From Nephrocerus scutellatus (taxonomy: Eukaryota; Arthropoda; Insecta; Diptera; Pipunculidae): DNA of 64,000 nt. The DNA lies in assembly GCA_947095585.1 (NCBI GenBank), contig OX352762.1:91920249-91984248 (forward strand). Direction: 5' to 3'. A program made the position numbers and the translations under genes. The notes below the pieces were generated by a model. That model was given only the letters and a program-made list of their open reading frames with translations, searched no databases and was not told the origin of the DNA. Positions 36,301 through 43,775 of the stretch are shown here, piece by piece (positions within the stretch are counted from its first letter, which is position 1; each line of letters begins with the position of its first letter).

Positions 36301-39300
36301 AACTTAATTTTCTAGGTTTTTACAAATAATCCTCCTATGAAAGAAACTTTTTATTTTAAATTGTTTCAGTCACTCTTCTAATGTGATCTATATTTACATT
36401 TAGTTGTATTAAACCAGTTCAAATGGTTGTCCAGGAACTGGAGAGCCTCAACGTTGATGTGTTGGCGTAGTCGTTGTTGGTGATTTTGAGTATGCGTTGA
36501 AGAATCTTCCCAGGCTTTCTAGGCTGAGAAAAATGCTCTTTACCAATCCAACTATGCGTAGCAGTTTGAAAAAAACAGATGGTACTTGGACTACCTGTAG
36601 CGATGATCACTCAATCTGCTTCTAGACACCTACTTTCCGGGTAGCTCCCATGTTGTAAGTAACGTTAACCTTAACAGGCAAAACACTGACACAACTATCT
36701 CCAATGGATAAACTGCTTCCTTTCTTTGCTAGAGACGATTCTAAGGAGTTGTCTTGATCTGGTCCACATTCCGGATTTATGGAGACAGGTTACAGTGATA
36801 TTCATACCCAAAGCGGGCAAATGCTCGCACGTTAATCCAAACGATCTCAGATCAATCAGTTTATCATCGTTCCTCCTAAAGACACTGGAAAGACTTCTGT
36901 CCACAGATCAACATGCAAGGGTAAATCTGTGGAAACAGCTCTGCATACGCTGGTACGTTCCATTGAATATTCCCTACACTACAAGGAGTAAACTATGGTA
37001 GCTTTCCTAGATATTGAAGGCGCTTTTAATAACAAATACAAATCTGGGATCACAGATTCACTGACGGCTTTGAAGGTAGACGACTTAGGGAAATGATTAA
37101 CCTTCTACTTACAAGACTTTCGTAAACTCGAAAATGGATGTGTCGTCTGCCAAAAGATCTGTCAGCAGAGGAACCCCACAAGGTGGAGTCCTTTCCCCCC
37201 TTCTAAGGAACTTAGTGGTGAACGAGCTGCTTGCATTCAGTTGTATTCAAGTTTAGCGCGAATATACGCCTTGTAAATAGTAGCCAGATTTGAAGGAGTG
37301 AAGTACATCTTGCACCGTTTTGGGAATCACGCAGCATTTTTGGCGATGGCAAATATGAGTCCTTACAACGAAGCTTGTTGTTGACGCACATCCCGAAAAT
37401 TGAGAGTTTTTCAGTTTCTTTGATGCAAGATTCATTCATTCATTCACGCTTGAACGACAGAAGACAGCATTGGGTTTTAGAAGCGTTAAATTCAACTCTA
37501 TTATGTAGTCCCCACCTTGTTATGCTGTCAAGGTCAGAATTTAACGTGCTTAACATACGTTGTTGGACAAGTTCCACTTGCGATCTAGAGGGGCGTACAG
37601 AAAGCGTGAAATCATATGAAAAGCTAAGAGTGCTGTCGTCAGCGAATTAGATTAGATTAGAAGTAGCAAATAGGAGATCGGTAATGAAAATGAGAAAGAG
37701 TTTCGGAGACAAAACAGAGCCTTGGGGAACATTGCACTTGATCTGGATAGAACGACCACTAAGGTACTTACTAGTCCAATCAAGCAGGGCCTTATCAATC
37801 CCCGAACATGGTGTCGGGGATAGTGCAAAACATGCCTCTTCCGGGAATTGAGTCAAGAACTTTCATAGTCAGTTATACCTGTATTCTAGTTGAAGCTTAA
37901 GCCGACGTCCTCCTAACGAAGATTGGCAGGGGTTAATGCCCGACAACAGCTTCTAATACAGTCGTAGGCCAGGTGCGCATGGCACCCGTTATACCTAGAC
38001 AGGCAATTCTTTGTAGCTTCTAAAGCTTAGTTGCCGTTGTCCGTTCAAGAACTTTCAGCCATCTAACGATGGTCGCGTACGTGATAATAGGTTTCACCAT
38101 CATTGTATACATCAAATGTATCATTTTTGGATTTAGACCCCAAGTTCTGCCGTAGAAGCGGAGAATTCCAGTTTAGCTGTTTATTAAGGATGACGCCGAG
38201 ATATTTAACCTCACTGAAATAATCTAACATGGTGCCTTTGATGATGATTGGTCCGATATCGGATAGTCTTCTTTTCTTGAAAGGCACTAGAGCGGTTTTG
38301 CAAGGATTTATATTCTTTGCTGCACCATTCTAAAACGTGTAGTAAAGCACCTTGCATGACCCTAGTTATAGTCGTGCAGTGCTTACCACTAATTAAAATC
38401 GCTAAGTCATCGGCATAGCCAATCCGAGAGTAGTAAATTTCATGGAAAGCTTCTGAATTTATCTTTCGAACATATCTTTAAAATGTACAACCCTTCCATT
38501 TTGGTGCAATAAATATGACACGTACAACAATAATGGTCATGAGAAACTAGGCACTGCTATACAATGGTCTCTTGCGTCAAATATTATTATTATTATTATT
38601 ATTGTTAGAAAGGTAAAGTATTTTCGACTACACATCATCATCTGCATCATCTGTTCCAACGTGCACATTGACTGCGTTTTTCAATTATGTACTCCACTTT
38701 ACGCCTGCATGCGCGCTTAATTTCCGCTGAACTATAAATTGCATTAACAACTTGCAATGTCAAATGGATGTCAATTATTATATCTAAAATAACAATACAT
38801 ATAATTATATAATACATAAATGAAAATCGCGTTTGCAAAGCACATTTATAATACAATTTGTCTGAGGTTGTCATCGCTATCAGTGAAGCGATAATGATTA
38901 TGTAATTTAAAAATAATAAGTTTGGTACTAAATGCCACGATAATAAATACTACAGAGCGCAATATAAATAAAAATGATGAAGAGATTCATTCTTCGTAAC
39001 AACAATATTTAAGCGTGTGGCCGACATAGATGTTGTTATGCAAATGTGGAATATGTTTTTACCAGTAAATACGTGGCGCCTTGGATCAGTGATTATTGTA
39101 TGGATTTCTGAGAAGGGGGTTTGTAGTTCGAATCCCAGAAAACACGAAAAGTATTTCTCACCGTCCCAACTCTCGCGAATGTCAGACAAACATTCGAGAG
39201 TAATAATTTGTTACGGAAAGCTTTTCAATTCGCCGTTCGGATAGGCCTTTGAACGCAAGGGTCTGTCGCGCCGAATATTAGTATTACCAGTAACTACAGC

Positions 39301-40841
39301 TACAGTGCGAAAACTCATTGATTGGACTTTTGTTTTTTCTCCATGAGAGTGAAACTATCCCTGTGTAAGACTTTTCGACTTTACCAAAGGAAAGCCGAAT
39401 AACAATAAAAAACCTAAGCAGAGATGGTATAGGTACCAGTTTCTGAATTCTTAAACTTGTCCAAAAAACTAAGGACATGGCTTAATTAGTGTCGCGGATT
39501 TTCTAAGCGCTAGAATTATTCTCCAGTGCTATAGAAAACACTAATTCTAGCTGAATCCACCATAGATAGCTTATTCGTAACCGCGTTTTCCTGATAAGCG
39601 GCCATCCAGGTTGATTGCAAGACACCAAAATTGCAAGTGCTGTATATAATGGCTTATATTGCTGTCGTATGGCAGTTACGCTTGGCACACTTGATAAGAA
39701 ACTACTTCCAGCTTTATTGTCGTAGACTTTTATAGTTTTTTCGTCCTCCAAAATGTGGACGCGTACGTTATTGTTGCTCTGAGCACGATGGCATACATTA
39801 TCATTTAAATTTATAGTCTGCCGCACAGGCGCATAAAAAGATTTCCAATTAAATCTTTATTAAGCATAACACCAGAATACTGGATTTCTTTTAAATATGC
39901 TATGAGTGTAGGTAGCAGCAAATTAACGCCACACTCCTATATTATGATGTATATGACTTTCCATCAAAAAGAAAAGAATGGCATAGTTCACTGTCTGTAT
40001 TTTTTTTGGCTTTTGTATAACATTAACATTATTGATAAAATACTAGAGAACGTTTTGAGTTCAAATGATTTCGTATTCTTTAAGTAAATTAATAAAATTT
40101 CCCTATATATTGCATAGGAAAATGAAAACAAAAACATAATCGCCTTATCAAGAGTTCAAGTTGTGCTGATGAAGGTTGGTTGGTTTGTTTAATACATAAG
40201 TCATAAATTCTTGATTAATAAAACAAATAACATCGGTATACACCCTAAAATTAGAAATGTGATTGTACTGTTTTATTTATTATACACAAAAAGAATAACA
40301 ATACTTTGAGTTATCAATTGCGACAATGGAATGCACTCTGATCTAATTTAAAAGGCATTAATCATCCAACGAAATTACTTGCCCATATTCAATAAATTAT
40401 GTGTCAATTGAGATTTTTTTGAATTTACAATGGTTATCCATAAACTGTTTCTTTTTGCTGTGAATCTGAATTTAACAAAGGAATAGTAATTAAAAGATAG
40501 ATACCGAGCCAGAAATCATTGGTATCTGCTGAGAGTGTACCTAACACTCGCATTGTTACGCAAGACTTAAAATTACGTGCTAATACGGAAAAATGTTATT
40601 GCTTGGTGTAACATTTTATGTAAAAGCCAATATCATTCAAGAGGTTGCTGTTTCCGCACCACCATCACAAACTTACTTTTCAAATTCGCATGGATACGCA
40701 AAATCCGGTATCTTCGCAATAATCTGTTCATCCCGGAAACTCTCCGGAAAGCTCTCGACAATAATTCCAGCTGATTTTTCACAATGATCTGTACTTCGTG
40801 TCACTTCGCACCAGTACTCGAATAGCTTCTTGACGTCTTCC
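17752..40841 (-). CDS. connecdenn: Connecdenn / DENND1-type Rab35 guanine exchange factor (start exon missing)
   Basis: DENN-domain protein that in this family activates Rab35 on clathrin-coated vesicles and endosomes. Nine coding exons on minus: 40677-40841, 35885-36155, 35757-35810, 35407-35667, 34881-35339, 26026-26058, 25406-25867, 24459-25097 and 17752-18318. All borders are GT-AG and all phases agree, giving over 960 residues. uDENN spans the first two exons (FAYPCEF, SFVLTSDDSKWRFGFCR). cDENN follows (YPMVWQHIFIPVLP, MPYLIGVP, VILNCDT), then dDENN (FIDERLEMLNTGLGFSDEFE). The low-complexity C-terminal half carries endocytic motifs. The introns are packed with transposons, yet the exons are intact. 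The ATG exon was not found beyond 40841. Assignment rests on recognised family sequence. Confidence 0.9.
18319..19440. other. connecdenn intron, no feature recognised
   Basis: AT-rich intronic sequence upstream of the terminal exon. I find no coding or clear repeat signature before the Tc1-like relic at 19450. Confidence 0.5.
19450..20090 (+). pseudogene. Tc1-like transposase relic in a connecdenn intron
   Basis: Plus-strand pieces match the order of a Tc1/Tc3-type transposase: an N-terminal helix-turn-helix LSKRAIACKINRSDHCVGNF (19462-19521), a basic middle with RKMQRLQFAKDHSTWD (about 19764-19811), the first catalytic region VVFPEEKKFSFDGPD (about 19847-19892), and SLAMVCGAISYYGTIDLVV (about 19932-19985). 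It is interrupted by stops and frameshifts and lacks the C-terminal D-x-N and final acidic regions. No inverted repeats were recognised. Confidence 0.65.
20100..21210 (-). mobile_element. Jockey-like LINE 3' part, split by a SINE
   Basis: Minus-strand C-terminal part of the Jockey-like ORF2: KETGKLSILGMC...KVRWNDHI and RCLGFLKRCKMYFTPSDLATIY (21085-20935). Coding continues beyond the SINE at 20631-20924 with RIAKTIESLENRRNVS and FRDSFFSRTIVMWNELPDSVFP (20505-20270). Joining the flanks of the SINE at its duplication restores the phase seen in sister copies. The element's 3' end region around 20165-20200 holds CGCCCACGCTGTGC on the minus strand. Confidence 0.85.
20631..20924 (+). mobile_element. 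tRNA-derived SINE, family B, copy 3 (nested, complete)
   Basis: The best copy. It begins CCGTGGCTCAGTGG (A box), has GGTTCGAATCCCAGC (B box) and CGGAAAGCTC with CAATTCGCCGTTCGG, and ends TGTCGCGCCGAATAATGTTA then TTATTATTA. TAAATAGTAG flanks it at 20621-20630 and 20925-20934. It sits inside the minus-strand Jockey-like LINE, so it inserted after that LINE. Confidence 0.9.
21490..23910 (+). mobile_element. RTE-like LINE, endonuclease plus reverse transcriptase
   Basis: The longest LINE in the window. APE endonuclease: IKIGFWNVRTLLESG (about 21591-21635), VGVIEVRW, VIVMGELNAKVGNDN (22026-22070), KHGLGERNDNGERFVDF, and a Q-I-D-x-V-A-I-S-R block near 22230-22265. Linker and fingers follow (22313-23190). 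Reverse transcriptase: LLLIDFEKAFDSVNRQF (box A, about 23410-23460), SGVRQGCIPSPILF (box B) and LSYADDVCLLS (YADD, about 23714-23746). It stops at about 23910 without the C-terminal domain. At least five frame breaks or stops (for example near 21955, 22070, 22280, 22780 and 23190) show that it is inactive. It lies in a connecdenn intron, antisense to the gene. Confidence 0.88.
23911..24458. other. connecdenn intron, no feature recognised
   Basis: Non-coding sequence between the truncated RTE-like LINE and the proline-rich exon. Short A/G-rich stretch (GAGAAAGAG type) near 24380-24415. Nothing else seen. Confidence 0.5.
24459..25097 (-). CDS. connecdenn: connecdenn exon: proline-rich region
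   Basis: 639 nt, 213 codons, phase 0. Ser, Gln and Asn runs, then YDNPPEMLSPPVPPRR and PPIPAPRLKKE, which look like SH3-binding P-x-x-P motifs. SH3 interactions are known for vertebrate DENND1A; relevance here is inferred. The CAT/GTT-rich codon runs also make false open frames on the opposite strand. Confidence 0.85.
25406..25867 (-). CDS. connecdenn: connecdenn exon: basic segment and disordered region
   Basis: 462 nt, 154 codons. Begins VKEGSRGVKTAYKDLKSKFR, then becomes Ser/Gly/His-rich and probably unstructured, including HGPHSAPSSPIFNKRSGGG. Ends SPTVDRT|GTAAGT. Confidence 0.88.
26026..26058 (-). CDS. connecdenn: connecdenn 33-nt microexon
   Basis: Reads TNPAVKSAVKS (11 codons, phase 0) between ACTTTGCAG and GTGAGT. 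It joins VKDK of the previous exon to VKEGSRGVKTAY of the next, giving the basic segment that follows dDENN in this family. Invisible to ORF finding, but supported by phase and context. Confidence 0.8.
26650..27700 (+). mobile_element. Jockey-like LINE fragment in a connecdenn intron
   Basis: Plus-strand decayed reverse transcriptase: an F-D-I-C-K-A-F-D-R-V-like box A near 26805-26830, LSERSIQVVLDGLKPNVHHI, AVPQGSVLSPTLLMIFINDI (box B and following helix, 26859-27030), and a damaged region where FADD should be (HCFAAALLA). Then come the C-terminal pieces around 27290-27690. The family is the same as at 2403, 20100, 31900 and 37236, but this copy has the opposite orientation and several deletions. 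Confidence 0.8.
27701..28129. other. Intronic, no feature recognised
   Basis: Low-complexity T-rich sequence; no domain in the short open frames at 27728-28094. Confidence 0.4.
28130..30310 (+). mobile_element. RNase H-bearing LINE (R1/LOA-like) in a connecdenn intron
   Basis: Reverse transcriptase start with SYKSPGM (about 28165), FRPLSLSSFLPKALERILY (28347-28405), FLDIEGAFNNVHIEA (box A, 28551-28595), GGVISPLLW (box B) and VAYADDVVILVSAPSAKYLG (YADD, 28814-28873). About 60 residues normally found between YADD and KYLGV are missing, an in-frame deletion. The RNase H domain follows (ICVDSQSAIRAIYATT near 29595, then a degraded region), and the Cys/His tail CKDENEKETHIHFLCSCPAL (30055-30114). 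The ORF is broken in several places. Same strand-opposed position within the connecdenn intron as the RTE-like LINE. Clade named from RNase H presence and the D-I-E-G-A-F-N motif. Confidence 0.85.
30311..31899. other. connecdenn intron, no feature recognised
   Basis: AT-rich; short open frames at 30528-30731 and 30767-31009 have no recognisable domain. Around 31085-31100 there is a short ACAGACAGACATACACGA stretch like those near many fly repeats. GGCGCGTACAGT-like words occur twice near 31233 and 31284. I cannot assign an element. Confidence 0.4.
31900..33340 (-). mobile_element. Jockey-like LINE with internal deletion
   Basis: Order on minus: K-L-R-Q-K region (about 33330), SSKDKANLFAAHFAASSTLP (33200-33140), HKSAGPDGISPLVLKRC (about 33030), PIPKKG, SSYRPIALTSILSKVMETLI (32845-32785), LDISKAFDRVWHQAILSKM (box A) and LLHWIRSYLFD (32545). 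At about 32515 it jumps to a downstream segment (L-R-W-N-Y-H type) equivalent to 21050, so boxes B and FADD are deleted. The C-terminus follows (SLFYRFFHQRCSREIASCMP, 32226-32165). The 3' end near 31905-31940 reads ACGCTGTGCCAAGCATATAG and GCATTATAAAGG on minus. Confidence 0.88.
33341..34800. other. connecdenn intron, no feature recognised
   Basis: No gene or clear repeat. A short (AC)n run lies at about 34553-34566. The frames at 33655-33879 and 34167-34370 carry no recognisable domain. Confidence 0.45.
34881..35339 (-). CDS. connecdenn: connecdenn exon: cDENN end and dDENN
   Basis: 459 nt, 153 codons. Starts MTPEELGEVVILNCDTKIFE, continues with SPFDDVHEMPPEIISQLKKH, and ends with the dDENN helices (FQQFIDERLEMLNTGLGFSD) and FLRNVKDK. 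The donor is GTGAGA. The next exon lies 8.8 kb away, across a transposon-filled intron. Confidence 0.92.
35407..35667 (-). CDS. connecdenn: connecdenn exon: cDENN core
   Basis: 261 nt, 87 codons, phase 0. Contains MIAVFAAMLAERRLIFTSRR, YPMVWQHIFIPVLP and MPYLIGVPEAVLET. This is the most conserved part of the DENN module, near the Rab-binding surface. Confidence 0.92.
35757..35810 (-). CDS. connecdenn: connecdenn 54-nt exon
   Basis: Reads HFVFERPLQFQLPSIPEN (18 codons, phase 0 on both sides), between CATTTGCAG and GTGAGT. This is the linker segment of DENND1 proteins just before the cDENN helices. It is too short for simple ORF calling but is fixed by both neighbours. Confidence 0.85.
35885..36155 (-). 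CDS. connecdenn: connecdenn exon: uDENN/early cDENN
   Basis: A 271-nt exon. It reads ESVQSYSFVLTSDDSKWRFG, then FGFCR, ITYLPWHDTFLKLLTVLAEL and VPDPGGNLKLFFNSGLN. Borders are CCGCACAG and C|GTGAGT. It covers the uDENN strand/helix region and the linker to cDENN. Confidence 0.9.
36440..37235 (+). mobile_element. RNase H-type LINE fragment (5' half)
   Basis: Plus-strand decayed ORF2: LPRLSRLRKMLFTNPTMRSS (about 36497-36556), a DGTWT motif, FPGSSHV (about 36633), then the reverse transcriptase start IPDLWRQVTVIFIPKAGKCS (36771-36830), LRSISLSSFLLKTLERLL (about 36843-36896) and VAFLDIEGAFNN (box A, 36996-37031). It breaks off near 37235 against a minus-strand Jockey-like fragment. Similar to the element at 28130-30310. 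Confidence 0.75.
37236..37862 (-). mobile_element. Jockey-like LINE fragment
   Basis: Minus-strand pieces: GIDKALLDWTSKYLSGRSIQ (about 37805-37746), NVPQGSVLSPKLFLIFITDL (box B), then the region after FADD and KETEKLSIFGMCVNNKL (37421-37370), ending at the SDLATIY-like segment near 37290. Truncated at both ends and frameshifted. It directly abuts the plus-strand LINE fragment at 37235, so the two meet tail to tail. Confidence 0.8.
37870..38460 (-). mobile_element. RNase H-type LINE fragment (YADD region)
   Basis: Minus strand: YADDLAILISGKHCTTITRV (about 38417-38358), LEWC, a K-K-R-R-L-S segment (38281-38261) and VKYLGVILNKQLNWN (about 38205-38160). This contains the stretch missing from the copy at 28130, and so shows that the join there is a deletion. 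Orientation is opposite to the related fragment at 36440. Confidence 0.75.
38500..38602 (+). mobile_element. SINE family B, diverged 3' end
   Basis: Only the 3' part is recognisable: GGTGCAATAAATATGACACG, then GAGAAACTAGGCACTG, ACAATGGTCTCTTGCGTCAA and (ATT)n. The positions correspond to GAGAAGCTAGGCCTTGGACC and GGTCTGTCGCGCCGAATATT of better copies. The head is not found. Confidence 0.5.
39069..39283 (+). mobile_element. tRNA-derived SINE, family B, copy 4, with 10-bp target-site duplication
   Basis: Flanked by TTACCAGTAA at 39059-39068 and 39284-39293. The A box is damaged (GCGCCTTGGATCAG) and the B box reads AGTTCGAATCCC. It has CGGAAAGCTTTTCAATTCGC, lacks the central TTGTAGGTCCCTTC segment (internal deletion), and ends GTCTGTCGCGCCGAATATTA. 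Lies in the first mapped connecdenn intron, antisense to the gene. Confidence 0.88.
39294..40676. other. connecdenn intron, no feature recognised
   Basis: AT-rich; frames at 39503-39826 and 39902-40087 have no recognisable domain and no splice support. The plus-strand frames at 40577-40787 are shadows of the connecdenn exon. Confidence 0.45.
40677..40841 (-). CDS. connecdenn: connecdenn exon: uDENN N-terminal part
   Basis: A 165-nt exon reading EDVKKLFEYWCEVTR at the start and KIPDFAYPCEFE at the end. It is preceded by TTCGCTTCTTTTAG and followed by GTAAGT. It ends with two bases of a codon, completed by the first base of the exon at 36155. The frame is also open through the acceptor back to an ATG at 40891, but the strong pyrimidine tract and AG favour splicing to an unseen upstream exon, as family members begin with a short separate N-terminus. 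Confidence 0.8.
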
Positions 40842-41659
40842 CTAAAAGAAGCGAAGGCAATTTTAAAGAAAGTTTGTACCATCGTTTCCACTGGGCTAGC
40901 AATACAAAACTTACTTATTCCTAGAGCACATGTCTATTATTATATTTTTATAGCTAGTGCAGAAACAGTAGCTACGATAGTCTTATAGGCTCTAAATAAT
41001 AAGGGAGCACCAACTTTAATTTAATTAATACACATTTTTACCGCCGTTTGGGCATTCTAGAATTTTTTATTCCAATGCGAAAAAACAGTAGAACTTCAAC
41101 CGAGGAGTTTCGAGGACCAATTCCGAAAACGTTCACTTTCTTTCTTTGGTTGACTGGGTATTGTTTTCGCAATGACGAAAACAAAATAAATTGATATTTC
41201 CTTGTTCGTATTTCATTCAGCGTTTTTTTATTTTGTATCAAAAGGAGTAAACAAACACACAATTCCACTGGATAGTAGTTTTATATGCTATATTTTATTA
41301 AATCTTTTCACTTTTTGGATTTGCTGCCAATTATTAGCAATTTTCAGAGTTGCAGCCCAACCACCAGCCAGCAGCTGTCATTCGAAGCAGTAGCAGTCCC
41401 AGTCATCGTTCATCGACGACGACGACGAAGACGTTGTCGTTACGTTATTCAATTGAAAGGGAAGTGCCAAAATACGAAAACGCTGTCACCGATGACAACA
41501 AAAGAAAATGTCGAAAGATTTAATGGAATAATACATTACGTTACGACATTTTTAGTGTAACAAAAATGACGAAAACGTTACATTTACATTGGCCGGGAGG
41601 GTAGGTAATACAGTACAACTTTAAAAGCAGAAAATAAATAAATCGTTTTCGAAACAGCT
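40842..41659. other. Upstream of mapped connecdenn exons; start exon not identified
   Basis: The missing ATG exon could lie here or further right. A short (CGA)n run occurs at 41414-41430. The open frames at 41038-41560 resemble no known family. I see no convincing short exon ending in AG|GT on minus. Confidence 0.35.
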
Positions 41660-42359
41660 TTAGTGCGTGTTTAAATTGGTTTAAAATACCGCATAAAAAG
41701 TTAAAATGTTAAAATTTATTCGTGGTGAAAATTTTTAACCTTTTAAACTTTTTATCTGTTTCAACTGGTTAAAAATTTTGACATTTCTCTTTGATTGTCA
41801 TCACTGCAGATTGTTTCAAGTGAAAAATGGAAAACAATAATTTAAAATTGTATTTCTTGATTATAGGTAACATAACATTGTTACATAAGAAAATGGCTAA
41901 ACTCCAGTATACGGTTTTCGAGATTTGGGCTCTCGGATAAAGCCCTAACTGAGCAGATTTTGAAAATCACCATCTTGTTTCCGAAAACGCCCTCTTTACT
42001 TTAAAAAATGAATTTTTCTAAGTTATTTGAAGGAGCTTTAGGGGTTAATCGGTAACAAATTAAAGGTGAAAAAAACATGGGACGAATCGAACCATCCTTG
42101 CCAGTAGTAGAACCAAAAAAACCATAAAAGTACAAAAGGGGTGTTCTTAAAAGTGGGCTGGTCCTAAGTATAGGTACCAAAATGAAAAGTGAAAATTAGG
42201 TCTGCATAGCAATCCTATTTTTTATGGGTGTGGTCCAATTTAACGAAAGGTACATCAAAATATACTAATTTCATATGGAATTTTGTCATACAAATAGAGA
42301 TGATGATGGGATTCCATTGCCCAATTGGTTTATATTCAGAAATTAGTTTTTCCTTTTAA

Positions 42360-42845
42360 AAAGCGTACTCAAAATTATGGACACAGCAAGATTTTTTGCG
42401 CTCAAATAATTTATATTTAGATAGGAATTTTTCCTTTTATTTGGCGTTTTTGCAAATTATGCACACACTGTAAAATACAGTGCGCTCAATTAATTTATAT
42501 TTAGTTAGGAGTTTTTCCTTTTAAAAGGCGTTTTTGTAAATTATGCACACACTGTAAAATAAAGTGCGCTCAATTAATTTATATTTAGATAGGAGATTTC
42601 CTTATAAAAGTCGTTTTTGCAAATTATGCACATACAGTAAAATACAGTGCGCTCAATTAATTTATATTTAGATAGGAGTTTTTCCTTTTAAAAGGTGTTT
42701 TTGCAAATTATGCACATACAGTAAAATACAGTGCGCTCAATTAATTTATATTTAAATGGGAGTTTTTCCTTTTATTTTCCGTTTTGGTAAATTATGCACA
42801 CACTGTAAAATACAGTGCAGTGCGCTCAATTAATTTATAGTGGTA
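42360..42845. repeat. 84-bp minisatellite, about 5-6 units
   Basis: Units start at roughly 42398, 42483, 42567, 42648, 42733 and 42821 (spacing 81-88 bp). Each has GCGCTCAATTAATTTATATT, a GGAGTTTTTCCTTTTAAAAG type block and AATTATGCACACACTGTAAA. The first unit is the most diverged. It forms the loop of the foldback-like composite. Confidence 0.85.
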
Positions 42846-42908
42846 ATTCATATAATTAAGTTTTTCCTATACAAAAACAGTTTTTTGACTCTAGTGCTTG
42901 CAAGGATG

Positions 42909-43407
42909 GTTCGATTGGTCACATTTTGTTTTCATTGATACTTACTTATATTGCCTTTCATTTGTTACCAATTTACTCCTAAACCTCTTTCAAATAACTT
43001 AGAAAAATGCATTTTTCTGGAAAGCACTCGAAACTTTGGATGGCCCTCCTATCTAAAGGGGTCGTTTCCGGAACGCTGGTGCGGGGGGCGTAGCAAAAAT
43101 ACCGTTAAACCATATACTGGAGATATGCCAAGAAAATTATTGCGAATAATAAAATAAAGTTCGATTGGTCACATTTTGTTTTCATTGATACTTACTTATA
43201 TTCCCTTTCATTTGTTACCAATTTACTCCTAAACCTCTTTCAAATAACTTAGAAAAATGCATTTTTCTGGAAAGCACTCGAAACTTTGGATGGCCCTCCT
43301 ATCTAAAGGGGTCGTTTCCGGAACGCTGGTGCGGGGGGCGTAGCAAAAATACCGTTAAACCATATACTGGAGATATGCCAAGAAAATTATTGCGAATAAT
43401 AAAATAT
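42909..43407. repeat. 250-bp direct tandem duplication
   Basis: The copy from 42909 and the copy from 43159 are nearly identical over about 247 bp, from GTTCGATTGGTCACATTTTG through GCGAATAATAAAATA. I could find only one clear difference (TTGCCTTTC versus TTCCCTTTC). Such identity implies a recent duplication (or a collapsed/expanded assembly) of the right inner arm of the foldback-like composite. Confidence 0.92.
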
Positions 43408-43775
43408 GTGCTGCAAAAAAAAAATTAAAACAAAATTCAATTAAGGTTAGTTACCTTGTTTGTAACCCTTTTATAAGTACATAAGATAATATATTTATTT
43501 ATTATGTTAATTTGTTTTATTTTAGAGACCCAAATATCTACAAGTGCGGGTCGTGTCGAATAAAATAGAAAGTATATTGAATGGGAACGACACAATATGC
43601 AAAAAAAAGTGCGTGTGAGCCATTCGTTTCGTAGTACATAGTAGCATAACACAATACAATACAAAAAAATTTATCAGTTCTTGAAGCAGGTACAAAGTTT
43701 GACATTTTTATTCACCACAATTTTTATCTTTTGAACTTGTTATGCGGCATTTAAACCAATTGAAACAGGAACTTA

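Larger units (their letters stand above)
41660..43775. mobile_element. Foldback-like composite with nested inverted repeats
   Basis: Outer arms: TTAAATTGGTTTAAAATACC and GCATAA (41671-41696) pair with the complement of about 43743-43765. Inner arms of roughly 250 bp: 41880-42125 pairs with 42870-43150 (landmarks CTCCAGTATA, TTTTTCTAAGTTATTTGAA, GGTAACAAATTAAAGG and AATCGAACCATCCTTG, and complements). Between the arms are a segment shared with 10155-10455 and an 84-bp minisatellite. The right inner arm is duplicated in tandem. No transposase is present. Long inverted repeats with internal tandem arrays are the hallmark of foldback elements. Confidence 0.65.

Noticed and set aside
40577..40787. 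Two overlapping plus-strand frames
   Set aside because: Antisense of the uDENN exon of connecdenn.
41038..41560. Open frames near an Arg-rich (CGA)n stretch, considered as the missing connecdenn start exon
   Set aside because: None begins with a plausible short N-terminus joined by an AG|GT donor in the phase required by the exon at 40841.
42360..43407. CRISPR-like array (regular repeats)
   Set aside because: Units are 84 bp without unique spacers, in a eukaryotic context; this is a minisatellite.
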